Source of the DNA: Artemia franciscana
Lineage: Eukaryota; Arthropoda; Branchiopoda; Anostraca; Artemiidae
Reading direction: 5' to 3'
Assembly: GCF_032884065.1 (NCBI RefSeq)
Contig: NC_088871.1
Span: forward strand, 12,810,393-12,874,392
DNA: 64,000 bases
Shown one piece after another: positions 37,058 to 49,114 of the stretch (position 1 is its first letter; the number at the start of each line of letters is the position of its first letter). The notes under the pieces were generated by a model, which saw nothing but the letters and a program-made list of their open reading frames with translations, searched no databases and was not told where the DNA came from. Both the position numbers and the translations under genes were made by a program.

Positions 37058-38725
37058 AGGAAGTATTCTTAAAAAATTCACTGGGAGGGAAACGATCACC
37101 CCCATCACCACCCACTTGTATCCGTGCTTGACTCTTGTCACCTATCTTTTAGAAAACGTGCTTCGCCTTTTTACAAAATCTCATTCACCATCTTCAGTAA
37201 TTTATTTCTAGCTTTACAACCACCATAATTTAAGAACTTATTTACCACACTATCAGAGCCTGGGACCTTGTTATTTTTAATCCTTTTAGTTCTGTTTCTA
37301 ATTCTTCCACGCAAAATATGTCTTCCTTCACTTCAAGAGTGTCATAAACTTTTTCATTCTTTTCTATACCTTTTGTTGATACTCTCTCACGATTTAGCAC
37401 ATTCTCAAAATGTTCTGCCTGTTTTTCTTAAACTTTTTCCTTATAACCAATTCTGCCCCCCCCCCCGCTCCTATCTTTAACTGGGACAAGTCCAGATTCA
37501 CTATTACTTCTCAAATATTTAGCATGACAAGACAGTATTTAACTATTATGCCACCTGGCTGAATCTTCTAGATCTCCAGCAATTTTATTCATGGGCTCTA
37601 CTTCACACCACCTCAATTCACATTTTACTGCTTCCCCTACTTCTCTTACATTCCTCTTATTTTTATAAGATCTATCACTCAAGTACTTGTTGTACAAGCC
37701 CCTCTTCTTCTCTATTAAACATAAAACATTTTCACTAAAATTCGTAGCTGCGTTTCTAACTTTCCCCCTAAGACACCATCCGCTACTTCACAAATTATTT
37801 TCCTGAAATTATTCCATCCATCTTCTACATTGTCCAATTTTAGACTCTTTAATTTAATATTCAACTGTACCTGGAAAATTTCTCTCACATTCTCATCTTG
37901 GAATCTACCAACATCATAACTTCCCGGAAGATAGTTAACCTTCCTCAGTTTCAGATTAAACCTAGACACTACTAGATGGTGATCTTTACTTTTAACATCA
38001 ACAACGACACTCCTATATACTCAAGTATTTTGTATTGATCCTGCCAGTCTTCTGTTTACAATAGCATAATCAATAAGGTTGGTCGTCTTACCATTACGTG
38101 AGTACCATGTTCACTTCTGGCCATTTCATGACCAGATACTGTATTGGTTATAACTAGATTGTTATACCTACAAATTTGCAACAGTCTATAAAAGTTACTT
38201 TTTTCTTTTCCTTTACCAAATTTACTTAGGCTACGATACCATCTATCCCTATTTCCATCAACCTGGGCATTAAGATCTGCTACCCTATTTCTACCAAGGA
38301 TCTCGTCTATTTGTTCCTGTATCTGAAAGTCAAATTTCCCGAGTTACTACTATCCCATTAGTCGGTTCTACAGGAGTATACACTACTATGGCTAATACCT
38401 TGCATTTTTTAGTCATAAAATGAGCAACTAGCACTATACCACTGACACTTTCCCAGCCTAGACAAGACTTAGCATCTCCCTCACTCATCGTGAGCCTTAC
38501 TCCCTGCCTAGGCACACCCTTATTCCTGCCTGAGTAAATAAATCCTATACCACCTAAATGTTTCCTACCCCTGGGATGAGTTTCTGAAACTCCTAATAAT
38601 TCCAGTTCAAAATGTCTGAATTCACCAGTAAATATGTCAATACGATAGTTGCTTTTACACGTTGTAACGTTCCAAGTTACAATTTTCACATTACATAAAA
38701 TATTGTTCAAAATGTTATGGCCTCT
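37040..38725 (-). pseudogene. RTE-type LINE: endonuclease, linker and start of RT
   Basis: Minus strand from about 38710: NVKIVTWNVTTCKSNYRIDI and ELELLGVSETHPRGRKHLGG match the N-terminal part of an apurinic-type endonuclease. GFIYSGRNKGV and IVVYTP follow. After frame breaks, 37969..37715 gives YDVGRFQDENVREIFQVQLN and VEDGWNNFRKIICEVADGVLG (the linker). Then, again broken, LKG-LK-NKVPGSDSVVN and LNYGGCKARNKLLKM (RT start, near 37220..37320). A C-run at 37456..37465 and several stops show decay. Confidence 0.75.
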
Positions 38726-39245
38726 TTTTACGACGTCTCAGCTTTGAAAAACAGTAACGTGTTAAAACAAGAGAATTTTAGCTCAAAAGTAAAGGTTTGC
38801 TCATGTTTTTTCTAGGAGGCTAAGTTACACACTCCAAACCATGTTTGCCCTTTCTCAAAATGTGATTTCAAAGGACAAGCCTCCGGGAGAGGGAAGTTTT
38901 AGCTTCGGTCAAATCAGTTAACAATAAATAATATTACTAAGTGTTTGCTCCAAATGTGATTGATTAGCCAAAAACAAAGGATAAAGAGCCCCAGAGTCAT
39001 TAATGGGCACAAAGGGTGCCGAATGGACTAACACCAACTTATTGCACATTCAAAACGTAACCCAAAAGACAAAAACACAAGAAAATAGCTACTATCTGCA
39101 TATTGCGGAGGAATAATAAATAATTGGTGACAATTCGATATTATCAGTTGAACCATCAGGGAATTTTGTAGGCTAATTGTATGTTGTTTTTTTTTTGGGG
39201 GGGGGGGATTCCAGGCCCGTTTGATAACCGTATCACTATTAGACC
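38726..39245. other. No recognised feature
   Basis: No supported gene. G-run near 39197. Confidence 0.5.
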
Positions 39246-39574
39246 CTAAAAATAAAAAAATAGAGCTGGAAACAACATACAACTAAACTGTTGACTCAGA
39301 GCAAAAAAAAAAGAAAAAGAAAATAAAGTGCTGTCTTGTGAAGAAATAAGGGCCCAAAAATTATCCATATCTTTGAGTCCGTTACAGATAGCGCCAGTCC
39401 TGAATACAAATGATGCTTTATTTGAGCTCGAATTTGTCACAATAGAAGACAAACCTGATATAGACTCCTTGGTAAGATGGTCAAGTTTGCTTAATTCAGG
39501 AAAATCACCCGATTCACAGAAATCTATAGGTCCTTGTGCTTTGGACTTCTTGTTGTTAACTAGTTCAGCACGCA
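39246..39574 (-). CDS. Candidate exon of an unrecognised gene
   Basis: Minus strand, after a strong acceptor (TTTGTTTTTTTTTCAG at 39575). The frame VRAELVNNKKSKAQGPIDFC, ESGDFPELSKLDHLTKESIS, GLSSIVTNSSSNKASFVFRT, GAICNGLKDMDNFWALISSQ looks protein-like to about 39330. It then runs into low-complexity Phe/Ser and a stop at 39246. A possible donor (CAG/GTTTGT near 39432) would leave one extra base, the phase that exon 26572..26723 needs, but it lies 12.7 kb away and coding appears to continue past it. It may be a terminal exon, or part of an old element. Confidence 0.3.
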
Positions 39575-41365
39575 CTGAAAAAAAAACAAAAAAACAAAAA
39601 AAAAACATAAAACGTAAAAATATTTATGTGAAAAAACGTAAAAACTTTTAAGAATTTTAAAAAACAAACACTGAAGAGAACACATAAAGTTTTTTGTTCA
39701 TGGACAAGACCACAAAGTTGATATTCCTGTAAGGCTTTAGAGGAAAAAAAGAAACTTTACCAATTACACAACTTACACAACAAATTAAGAGAGAATTCAC
39801 ACTTGACACAGCATATAAACTCAAATTAAGAAGAAAATTCCTCTCATAGAATAGTCTGATATCATCCGAATATATATATAATCATTTCTCCTAATAGAAG
39901 TCGACGCTATACCTCTAGTTTAATTTACAAACTTGGTACCATCTTAGTTTGATAGGTGGATTTAGGTCAGATCGCAAGTAGGATGGGATTGGGAAGATGG
40001 AAATCAGAGCATTTTTTCTTGGGGGTGGGGGAGGGGTAAAAAAACTGAATTTTTCTGGTAATTATTCTTTGTTTTCCAAGGGGAAAGGTCCTTTGAAGTA
40101 ATCAAAAGGCAGAAAACACCCCGTGGATAAATGACACGGCTTCATACTATTTCTGTTTATAGTTCTGTTGGAACTATAACCAATATGCTGAAATCAATTT
40201 GGTGCACGAATTACACAAAAACTTCAGCCTAGAGTCGTCAAGAGAGAAACCAAATATTTCAAAAGTTTCAAAAACGATCCAACAGATAAAATTTTTTAAA
40301 GAAAAACGAGAGTGACGAGGTTCGACCACTGAACCCATACCTCCTGTGCTCAGAGCCAAGGGACCCAACTGCACCTGTTACCGTAATCCTGGGCGTCACT
40401 TTCAGGGCTAACTCCAGAGATCTCATTTATTAGTTTGCGACGATTGGGTTTCTCTCAATCTCAGTTAAAAACTGTTCAAATCACGTATCTGCGCAACCTC
40501 CTAGAATATACGCGCACTGTTTGGGACCACAAGCTCATAATACGGGCTATCTGAAAGATGATCCAGAGGCGGTCCAAAAAGGGCGCTAAAAATTATAATG
40601 AACCAGAAGAATACCGCTTATGAAAATAACCTTTCTGCCCTACCTAGGTGACAGGCGTTTCCAATTAACACACAGGTTCGGAGAGTCCGTTCTTCCTTCG
40701 AAACTTTTTTCCTCCATCCTCCCCTTCCCCATTGTCCACTACTCCCTCTCTGACTGCACTGAACGAATGCCACAAGAATCGACTTGTGTCGTCCAAATGC
40801 AGGACAAGCGCCTTTGTTTATTTTGCCATTAAGAAACAATACAGCCATTTACTCTGGTTCAGGCAATGACTATCATTGTTGTTTTCTTAATAAGTCATTC
40901 TCCTTTTCAAGTTTCAATTTCATAGAAAATAAGGTCAGGTCAACAAGGCATTATCAAGTTTTGTCCCTTTTCACTTAAGTTTTTTGCCCTTATCTTTATT
41001 TAGAAGAAGTATTCTCTTTCATGTTTCAATTATCTAAAATGCCTATTTCAAGAATTCATCTTTCATTTCCTAGGTATTCCTTCTTGATAAAGAGTTCTCC
41101 TTCATGCATCATTTTAGTGTAATTAAAATAAAGATGTAGAGGAATATTGGGATTCTTTGGAGCCCTAAACACATTTTTCTGGGTCGATTCTTATAGATCC
41201 ACTATGTGGATGGCCATTTTTTTCTTCCTTTCTAATACCACTCTATTACAAATGAGCGATGGACCTTATCTTTGAAAGAAAATAGTTCTGTTGATGAGTC
41301 GTTATTTGATTTGGAGCGTTAACATCCTTTAACATTAATTGCTTTTCTTTTTTTTTCAACTACAC
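39575..41365. other. No recognised feature
   Basis: Short frames on both strands (for example 40618..40848) have no recognisable similarity and no clear splice borders. Confidence 0.5.
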
Positions 41366-42040
41366 AGTATTATTCCTAAGGCCGTCAGAACTGGTCCATC
41401 TCTTGTCTCTGATTATTCTACTTATCAAACTCGTAATTATGGGAACATTTGAGTTTCATTCACTCCATTGGTCAGACAAACTTCGAACCTTCGACTAATA
41501 CTGGCTGAGTCAGTTAAAATATATCACCCGTTTGGTTCCCACATAAACCTTTTTTAAGACTTTTAGTTTCTCAAATTTTCTTCGATGTCCGCGAGCGTTG
41601 AATTGCACTATGCCAAGTTGGAAATGTATGTTTGTATTTTCATTGTGCATGGCACTTACCCCGAGCTTGGTTTTCAGCGGGTTGTCAGTGGCTTTTCCTA
41701 CAGTGTTATTCCCACGGTCGTCAGAACTGGTCCATCTCCTGTCTCTGACCATTCTACGTATCATCCTCGTAATTATGCGAACGTTTGAGTTTCATTCACT
41801 CCATTGGTCAGATCGGACTTCGAACCTATGACTAATACTAGCTGAGTCAGCTCAAAAATACTACCCATTTAGTTCTCGATTTCTTAGTTTCTCTCGAAGA
41901 GAGTTTTAGTTTCTCGATTTTTTTTTTCAATGTCCACGAGCGTTGAACTGCACTATGCCAAGTTGGAAATGTATGTTTGTATTTTTATTGTGCATGGCAC
42001 TTATCCTGAGCATGGTTTTCAGCGGGTTGTCAGTGGCGGA
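41366..42040. repeat. Tandem duplication of a ~336-bp unit
   Basis: CGTCAGAACTGGTCCATCTC at 41383 recurs at 41719. The shared text runs through GAGTTTCATTCACTCCATTG, TGCACTATGCCAAGTTGGAA and TTCAGCGGGTTGTCAGTGGC in both units (second ends near 42036). The copies are moderately diverged. Confidence 0.75.
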
Positions 42041-43329
42041 TGGTTGTTTGTCATTTCCTTTTTTTAGTGTGCGAGTGTTTTTTTTTCTTAGTCTTTTTTT
42101 CTTTCGCCCTGCATTCGTGGTCATATAGCCTTTTTGGGTTTACAAGAGGATGAATTTGTTTTTACAGTTCAAATCTTTTTCTTAAATTAACTTTAAAATA
42201 AACCATTAAACCACTTTAGCTTAAGTGAAGATTAAGCAATAGTGACAATAGCAATAGTACTCCAAAGCACTACAAGGGATTGAGAGGACCGTAAGGGTAT
42301 AAACATGCTAGTGATACCGAACCAACAGGAACACTAGAAGATACAACAACAAAATGATCTCACTTGGTCGGTAAATAAAACCATGACATATTTAACATAT
42401 CTCAGGTGGACATAAGCAACCATCTCTTATCTTTATGCTTTACGTGATTATTCATTTTAATTTCTGTTTCTATTGCGTTCTATTTATTCAATAATAATTA
42501 TTTCCTTTTGTGTTAAGTTTAAATTATTACATGACTTTACTTCTGCTCACTTTATTTTTGAATAAATGAATAGTCATTTACTTTACAATTAAATGATTTA
42601 CATGACGGCTCTTTACTTTACTTGAAAACATTTTTTTTGAAAAACCTTTCTTTAAATCAATGCCCAGAAAACTTCACTATACGACGATGATTGGGATGCT
42701 GGGTTGATATTATGAGAAATGTCTTAAAAACTCTGAGATTTCTTGCGAGGTGGCAAGAGCTTTAATGGAATTAGAATGGCGGAAGTGTTCACTCATTCCC
42801 TGGCGTCATGCGACGTAATGCTGCACAAGAGTTTGCAATTAGTAGTAGTAATATGAGGAATATTTAGCGTTGTAGACTGAAAATAATAAAAAAGAACCAA
42901 TAGCTACATAACAGTATCATTTTGTTAGTAGTTTTATTTATTTTATTTTTTATTTTTAGAATAGTTTGGCACAAAGAGTGAAAATGGGAGTGAGAAAAAA
43001 GTAACGGAGAACAAAATAGGAAATAGAACAATATATATAAGGACATAGAGAAACGAGAGAAAAGAAATGAACGGAGGAGCCATATAACATGTAAAAACGA
43101 AAGGAAGAACAAAAAGAGGATGGAAAAACCCCTTTAGCTCAATAGAAAGATAGCACAACAATAATTTGAGTTTTCCCAGCTTTTCATTGGTGGAAAGAGA
43201 TACTAGTCTACAAGGCCGTATCCAGCGGGTACTACTAAAGGCTGAGGATACTGAAATAAACATCTGAGGAAACGTTGAGGGGAAAGCTGAACTATATCAA
43301 AGCATGTTATGAGCATACAGATTGCTGAT
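42041..43329. other. No recognised feature
   Basis: AT-rich; low-complexity Phe/Ser frames only. Confidence 0.5.
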
Positions 43330-43590
43330 ATGAGTCCAAAGGGTGTAATTCAGGAATGACTGAGTATATTAATTTTGAACTTTCAGGAAATGATAATGGA
43401 GATGATCAATTGACCATAAAGAAAATATTTGCACGCTACTATTACTATCACGAAAACTGCTACTTCTGTAGAAGGTACTACGAAGACTAAGGATATGACT
43501 AAGGAGTAACTCAGCAATGAATGAGTATATTAGTTTGAACTTCCAGGAAATGATAATGGTAATGATTATTACACTTATGAAGGGAGTTTC
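43330..43590. repeat. Tandem duplication of a ~161-bp unit
   Basis: TGAGTATATTA-TTTGAACTT and CCAGGAAATGATAATGG-style words recur with a period of about 161 bp (43361 and 43522). Confidence 0.55.
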
Positions 43591-44340
43591 CTCTTTGAAA
43601 CCTCGCTCTTTAGGCTAAAGCTTGGCTTTTTGCCCCAGTTCCTTAAGAACGGCTCCCGAATCCAGGGGTTGGTTAATCAAAACAATAGAAAACCTTTTTT
43701 TTTAATTACTTAAAACTTTAACATGAAGAACGAGGCATTGAGGAGGGACAATCCCTCCATATACGCAGCAATTCATGCTCGTTCTAAGCTTCAATGTTGC
43801 TCCTTACTTTCAGTTAAAAAACTTGCTTTTCTATTTATTTAATAAATAAAAACCCCGAGGCTTGATACCTGCACTAATTACAAAATACAAGAGCAAACCA
43901 TACCTATTTACAATATATTTACAACTAATTTACATCATAGATTCCCAAAATGATGTTTTGGTTTGTTAGTTTGTTTTAGACCAGGGCTTTTCGCATAGAA
44001 GGAGTTGTAAAGACTTGAAAAAGAGCTCATTCGATTAGAAATTGAAAAGGCTAGTGCACTTTTTAAGATTCGAAAGTGATGGGAGGGCAACCAACTCTCC
44101 TCCCAAACCCATCATTTACTCAAACACGTCCCTTCAAAATTCTGAGATAGCCATTCTGTTCAGCGTAGTTGAAAGGTACATGAATAATTTCTTCGAGGAC
44201 GACCCCCCCCCCAGAGCTCTCAGGACAGGGGTTGTAAGTTCTGACCTTCGGGCATTTAAGGTTTTTATAGAAAGTGTGGTCACATATGGAAAGGGATTTT
44301 TCGCCCCACCCCCGAAAAAAAAAATCCTGGATTAGGCCCT
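43591..44340. repeat. Probable dispersed repeat sequence
   Basis: Carries motifs such as CCTCGCTCTTTAGGCTAAAG and its near-complement AACGAGGCATTGAGGAGGGA about 140 bp apart. A 97-codon plus frame (44042..44335) is interrupted by C- and A-runs. It looks like repeat-derived DNA, but only one copy is in the window. Confidence 0.3.
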
Positions 44341-44769
44341 GCTAGCCCAGATAAGTTTACGAATGAGTGACAGACTGGATTATGCAAATAATTTTTGGAG
44401 AAATCAGACCCCAATCCTTAGCACTTATTACGATTGATTACAAAAGCATGGAATGCCTTATTGAATCCAAACAACTACTGTCCTCTATGGGATAACCACA
44501 GGGGACATTTAATTAATTAGACCTCTAAACACTTGGAGAGCAAATTCAGTAGACTAATAAATATGACTTCCACTTAATAAATATGTAGTTATAATTATTT
44601 CTTCTTCTTCTTGCTTTATTATTTAGTGACTCCAATGCATAATCCTTATCCAGGATATAGTCTCTATGGCATGTGAGATCGAGCTTTATGTCCCGCATTA
44701 CCTGGCATATATTTATTCCCTTGTGCCACCAAATGGTAGATCTTTCTTTTTCTTTTTGTTTGGTTTGTT
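44341..44769. other. No recognised feature
   Basis: AT-rich, no gene seen. Confidence 0.5.
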
Positions 44770-44996
44770 ATGGAGACACTTTCGCATAATCTTATCACCG
44801 GAATCAAATTCCAGATCCTACAGCGGGCTGCTCCAGTTGAGTTCCAACTCCAGAACCCGTATTATGAAGCTCAGATCCAAGCCAATGCGGCACTACATGA
44901 CACAAACACGGTAGAAAAAGATACAATTGGAATTTTCTGTCCAAATAAGGAAGTCTTGAAGTTTACTGTGCTATCAAGCACAGTAAGAAAAAATTA
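44770..44996 (+). CDS. Unassigned ORF, possible exon
   Basis: Open plus frame reading ITGIKFQILQRAAPVEFQLQ, NPYYEAQIQANAALHDTNTV, EKDTIGIFCPNKEVLKF. It is less AT-rich than its flanks and free of low complexity. ATTCCAG at 44812 could be an acceptor and CACA/GTAAGA at 44984 a donor. I do not recognise the sequence. It could equally be a relic of a transposon gene. Confidence 0.25.
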
Positions 44997-45500
44997 ATGG
45001 TAATGTTGCGACACCCAATCATGACACTAAAAACAAAATCAATGGACTGAGACACTGAAACCCTCTTAGAACGCGAAATATAAAAAAAAGTTAATAGCAA
45101 CAAGCACTGAAGACATTCTTACGATCATATCGACAAGTGTGGATATATTTTGAAGACCTGTTTCGGTTAATATTATGAGGAATAACAAAAATGCCATTTC
45201 TCCGAAACTAGTCATAAATCCACCACTTCATGCTATTCCTCCGTCATTTTACTTATTACTTTTATTCATTGTTTTACATTGGCGTTTCAGGGAGGCATCC
45301 CAAAGGCGGCAAATTTTGATGCCTTTTTTGGCAGTTAAATATTCTTTTAGGAAGAAGAAGAATAGAATTTAGAAATATAAAAAATATAGAAATACTTTTA
45401 TTGGTCGGGTACTAATATCAATTTATACAAAGATAGATTATTTCAACTGTTTCGTTGTTGTTAAGCCTAAAGGACGGTAAGTAGTAGTAAGTAAGTAATG
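44997..45500. other. No recognised feature apart from a simple repeat
   Basis: (GTA/GTAA)n sequence at 45478..45498 may be the tail of the SINE that follows. Otherwise nothing seen. Confidence 0.5.
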
Positions 45501-45628
45501 GGATTAACGACGCTTATTGACTACTAAGGACCCTGCGTTGGACCTGCAATGCGTTGCTACAGCAATGTTCGATTTCTGGGTCCTGTATTACCAAACTAAG
45601 GTCATAACGACTGGACCACCACAGGACA
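45501..45628 (-). repeat. tRNA-derived SINE, copy 2
   Basis: Minus-strand copy of the 11572..11698 family: GTCCTGTGGTGGTCCAGTCG (A box one or two bases off consensus), AATCGAACATTG (B-box region better kept than in copy 1), and the end GCGTCGTTAATCCC. A GTA-type microsatellite lies at its 3' end. Confidence 0.65.
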
Positions 45629-45925
45629 ACCTAAAGGTCGTATCTGACGTTTTGTAATTTTTGAAGTAATTGTCAAAAATCGTTTTCAGCTTTGGGGGAG
45701 TTGTTTTCAAGTAATTGCCAAAAATCGTTTTCAGACCGCCATTCAATGGGAGGATCAGCATGGCAGTTACACACTTCAATCCTTCCGATCCATCTCATTG
45801 TGCTGATTATCCCTTTGAGAACAGCTAACCAAACGGATTTGGCAATTAACTCATACCCGTGAAAATGTCGGATACGATATTAAGGCATAACAACCAAGAT
45901 TTGTTCACTTTGGACTTTTTTCCAA

Positions 45926-46025
45926 NNNNNNNNNNNNNNNNNNNNNNNNNNNNNNNNNNNNNNNNNNNNNNNNNNNNNNNNNNNNNNNNNNNNNNNNNNN
46001 NNNNNNNNNNNNNNNNNNNNNNNNN
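45926..46025. other. Assembly gap, 100 N
   Basis: Exactly 100 N, a conventional placeholder, so the true distance is unknown. It falls just outside the (AT)n and Helitron 3' end. Confidence 0.99.
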
Positions 46026-46044
46026 CTGACAATCTATTTATATG

Positions 46045-46047
<3 letters not shown>

Positions 46048-46104
<57 letters not shown>
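46048..46104. repeat. (AT)n microsatellite
   Basis: Corresponds to 10341..10435 in the other copy, shorter here. Confidence 0.95.
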
Positions 46105-46106
<2 letters not shown>

Positions 46107-46277
46107 TAACTGTTGGGTTGGCGCTTCGTGCCACCCCAACACCTAGTTGATGGGGCGCTTCGCGCCCCTCCAAGCCCCCCCGCGCGCTTAAGTCTTTACG
46201 CGCCATATTAGTTACGCGCCATTGTAGTTGTGTCCCTGTGTCCCACCTGTGAATATAGATAGATTTATATATGTGTT

Positions 46278-47794
46278 TCAAACTACGTAAAAATAATTTT
46301 TTAGAATATTCGGAAATACTTTTTCAATCAATTCATTTTTGGACGTCACTAAATTACAGAAATCAGCAGGTAGTTGTATACGCCTTGAAATTGAGTCTAC
46401 TGGGAGCTTTCCGTTTCCAATTGCCAGCAATTGATCTGAAAATGTTTGACCAGAGTCATCGTTTTGCAATCGGACACGCATTTTTGTAGTCAATTTTAAT
46501 GTTTTTACGTGAGCCCATAAATTAGAATTTTTCAGGCAAGCATTCATTTCGTCTGCAGGAGTTGATCTAGGTATTATAGGTAATGTTTGGCTGAAATCTC
46601 CCGCAAGCAATATTAATGTGCTGCCAAAGGGTTTCGACTTCCCTCGCAAATCTTTCAAGCATTGATCCAGAGCCTCGAGCGATTTTTTTTGTGCCATTGT
46701 GCACTCATCCCAAATAATAAGTTCGCATTGCTGCAATACTTTACCCATCCCAGATGATTTGGAAATATTGCACGTGGGATTAGTATATGTACGTGTGGCA
46801 AACCTCGTTTTTACCATTCCACTGAGTACATCCAGCATCGCACTGACCCAAACACTTCAAGTTTTACTACGTAGTTTATCAGTGATTTCAACTTTTGCCG
46901 GAAGACACGGGCCGTAATGTCATGTCTATGAACCGCCGATTGTCCTTGAAGTAAAAGCTGCAGTATCTCGTCCCAAGATTGATTACATGTAAATGTAATA
47001 AATAAATCTGGACGACCATAGAGACGAACATACGCAATAGCATCTTGAGCATATTCATGCATATGACGGGGACACCCAGCATATGACGAAGGTAAAATTG
47101 TTAATCTTCCAACGTTTGTGGTATTACCGTCATTTGTAACTGCATCTCGCAAATGAATGTATTGTTCAGAGCGGAGCTTGGTCTGATTCAGGCGGATATA
47201 TAGCAAACGTTCTGATTCAATTTTAGCATACATATCAACGACGAATTGGTGAAACAATTCACGGCATTTTAAAATATAATTTTCTTCATCCTGCCGAATC
47301 ATTAGTCTATAGGAATAATAATGCATTGCACTGCATTTCTTATTCATTTCTTTGTTAGTGGCTGGATTCATCAATTTAATATTAAAGTGATAGCCGTCGG
47401 CTCCATCCCAAAAAATTATAGGATATTGTAGGGCATCGTAGCATCGATGAGTTTCAGCAATTCTTAACAACTGAGCGTTTCGCTTATGAAGAATAATATC
47501 TCGAGGTAAAAACTGATCACCGAACATAACGATTGCCACTTCGTCGATAGTTGGAGCATTGTATCTACGCACATGTTGGCCAGGAGGCGTTTTGTCAGCG
47601 GAAATAACAATTTTATGCGTATCAGTAGGCATCAAATCGATGGCTGTTTTGAACAGACGCACTAAATTATTATTTTCGTGGAAAAGATGTTGCAATTGGG
47701 AAACGATTGTCCTTTCAACGTTGGGAGAAATTTCGCAACGTGCATTCAATTCAGAATTTCTATCACTGATGAAGTACAATTGTAAAAATTTATG
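46278..47794 (-). pseudogene. Helitron Rep-helicase, truncated and internally deleted
   Basis: The Rep N-terminal domain from HKFLQLYFISDRNSELNARC to VEW and TAA runs 47794 to 46811. The central helicase part with IIWDECTM, LLAGDFSQTLPII and LTTKMRV runs to 46278. It carries the same stop and the same two deletions as 7857..10167. The chance start MRMGQ at 47809 belongs to adjoining repeat sequence. It lacks HUH, tyrosines and helicase motif I. Confidence 0.8.
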
Positions 47795-48470
47795 CTGTCC
47801 CATTCTCACATGTTCTCACATGTTGTCCCAGTCACAGCAACATTCTTTGCTGTCCCATTGTCTGTGCATATAAATAGATTGTCAGGTTTACCGACTCTTG
47901 AACATGCAACATATAATGGTCCATGGGAAAACAATCTGTATTCAGATCTATACCTCATGATTCTAATGATTGCCCTTGAGCTTTGTTGATGGTGATTGCT
48001 AATCGACCATTCCCTGTCCCAGTGTCCCGGTCGTCATTTACATCCCCCTGTTTCCCCCGGTGTCCCCGTTGTAGTTGTGTCCCTGTGTCCCGGTGTTTTT
48101 AACTACGTAAAACTTGCGAATATACAACATTCTTTGCTGTCCCATCGTCTGTGCATATAAATAGATTGTCAGGTTTACCGACTCTTGAACATGCAACGCA
48201 TAATGGTCCATGGGAAAACAATCCGTATTCAGATCTATACCTCATGATTCTATTGATTGCCCTTGAGCTTTGTTGATGGTGATTGCTAATCGACCATTTC
48301 CTTTGTTGCCGTCGTCATTTATATATCCCCCTGTGCCCCCAGCGTCCCCGTTGTAGTTGTGTCCCTGTGTCCGGGTCGTCATTTATATTCCCTGTGTCCC
48401 CGTCGTCATTTGTGTCCCGGTGTCCCAGTCTGTGATTTCTATTTGAGTGTCCCGGGCGTCATTTATATTC
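47795..48470 (-). mobile_element. Helitron interior: two helicase remnants and minisatellite
   Basis: On the minus strand the helicase C-terminal remnant occurs twice (47845..48010 and 48110..48300), each with the common TGA. Minisatellite follows (48010..48095 and 48300..48470). A 265-bp repeat period is consistent with a local duplication. Confidence 0.7.
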
Positions 48471-48474
48471 GTCA

Positions 48475-48680
48475 GGATATTGTAGGGAATCGTAGCATCG
48501 ATGAGTTTAAGCAATTCTTGTCAACTGATTGTTTCGCCTATAAAGAATATTATCTCGAGGTAAGAACTGATCACCGACCACAACGATTGCCACTTTGGTG
48601 ATAGTTGCGTATCAGGAGGCATCAATTCGATTGCTGTTTTTAAGCAGAAGCACTAAATTATTATTTTTGTGGAAAAGATG
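48475..48680 (-). pseudogene. Diverged Helitron Rep fragment
   Basis: Similar to 47426..47690 (GGATATTGTAGGG-ATCGTAG, TATCTCGAGGTAA-AACTGAT, AAATTATTATTTT-GTGGAAA) but clearly more diverged and with an internal deletion after ATAGTTG. An older Rep copy than the others here. Confidence 0.7.
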
Positions 48681-48710
48681 ATATATATAAATATATATAT
48701 ATATATATAT
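48679..48710. repeat. Short (AT)n microsatellite
   Basis: About 32 bp with one AAA interruption. Confidence 0.9.
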
Positions 48711-48771
48711 TTTCTTTTTAGTTTTTTTGTAGTTTTTACCTTTTTTAAATTTTTTCTTCTTTTGTATTAAT

Positions 48772-48851
48772 GCTAAAGCCAAGGTTCAAACCTGGAGCCT
48801 CTCGGACCTAGAACCTGAAACATAACGCTTTACCAACTCAGCTACTTCGGC
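48772..48851 (-). repeat. tRNA-like segment inside the Helitron, copy 1
   Basis: 80-nt minus-strand segment with A box TAGCTGAGTTGG and B box GGTTTGAACC. It has an acceptor-like GCCGAAG/CTTTAGC pair (6 of 7) and a T-arm CCAGG/CTTGG with a 7-nt loop. The anticodon arm does not fold properly and no isotype can be given. See the copies at 50523..50602 and 63010..63089. Confidence 0.6.
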
Positions 48852-49114
48852 GTGAATACATTCGTTTTGAGCAGCTTCCTCGGGTGTTGCCATTGTTGTC
48901 CTGGTCGTCATTTATATTGCCTGTGTCCCGGTCGTCATTTGTGTCCCAGTATCCCAGTCTGTAATTTCTCCTTGAGTGTCCTGGTCGTTATTTATATTCC
49001 CTCTGTCCCGGTCGTCATTTGTGTCCCGGTCTGTAATTTCTCTTTGAGTGTTTTTTCTTTTTAGTATTTTTTAGTTTTTTACATTTTTTCTTTTTTCAGT
49101 TTTCTTTTTCTTCT

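Larger units (their letters stand above)
46026..47794 (-). mobile_element. Second copy of the Helitron deletion derivative, 5' side missing
   Basis: Matches 8650..10475 on the opposite strand through the Rep part, the SVEW stop, both deletions, the TTAGT terminus (46105..46109), the (AT)n and at least 22 bp beyond it, up to the gap. At 47794 the match ends abruptly and a helicase remnant begins, so the Rep N-terminus and 5' end are lost or replaced. Confidence 0.8.

Noticed and set aside
45880-46281. 133-codon frame crossing the N gap
   Set aside because: It exists only because N codons are read as unknown residues.
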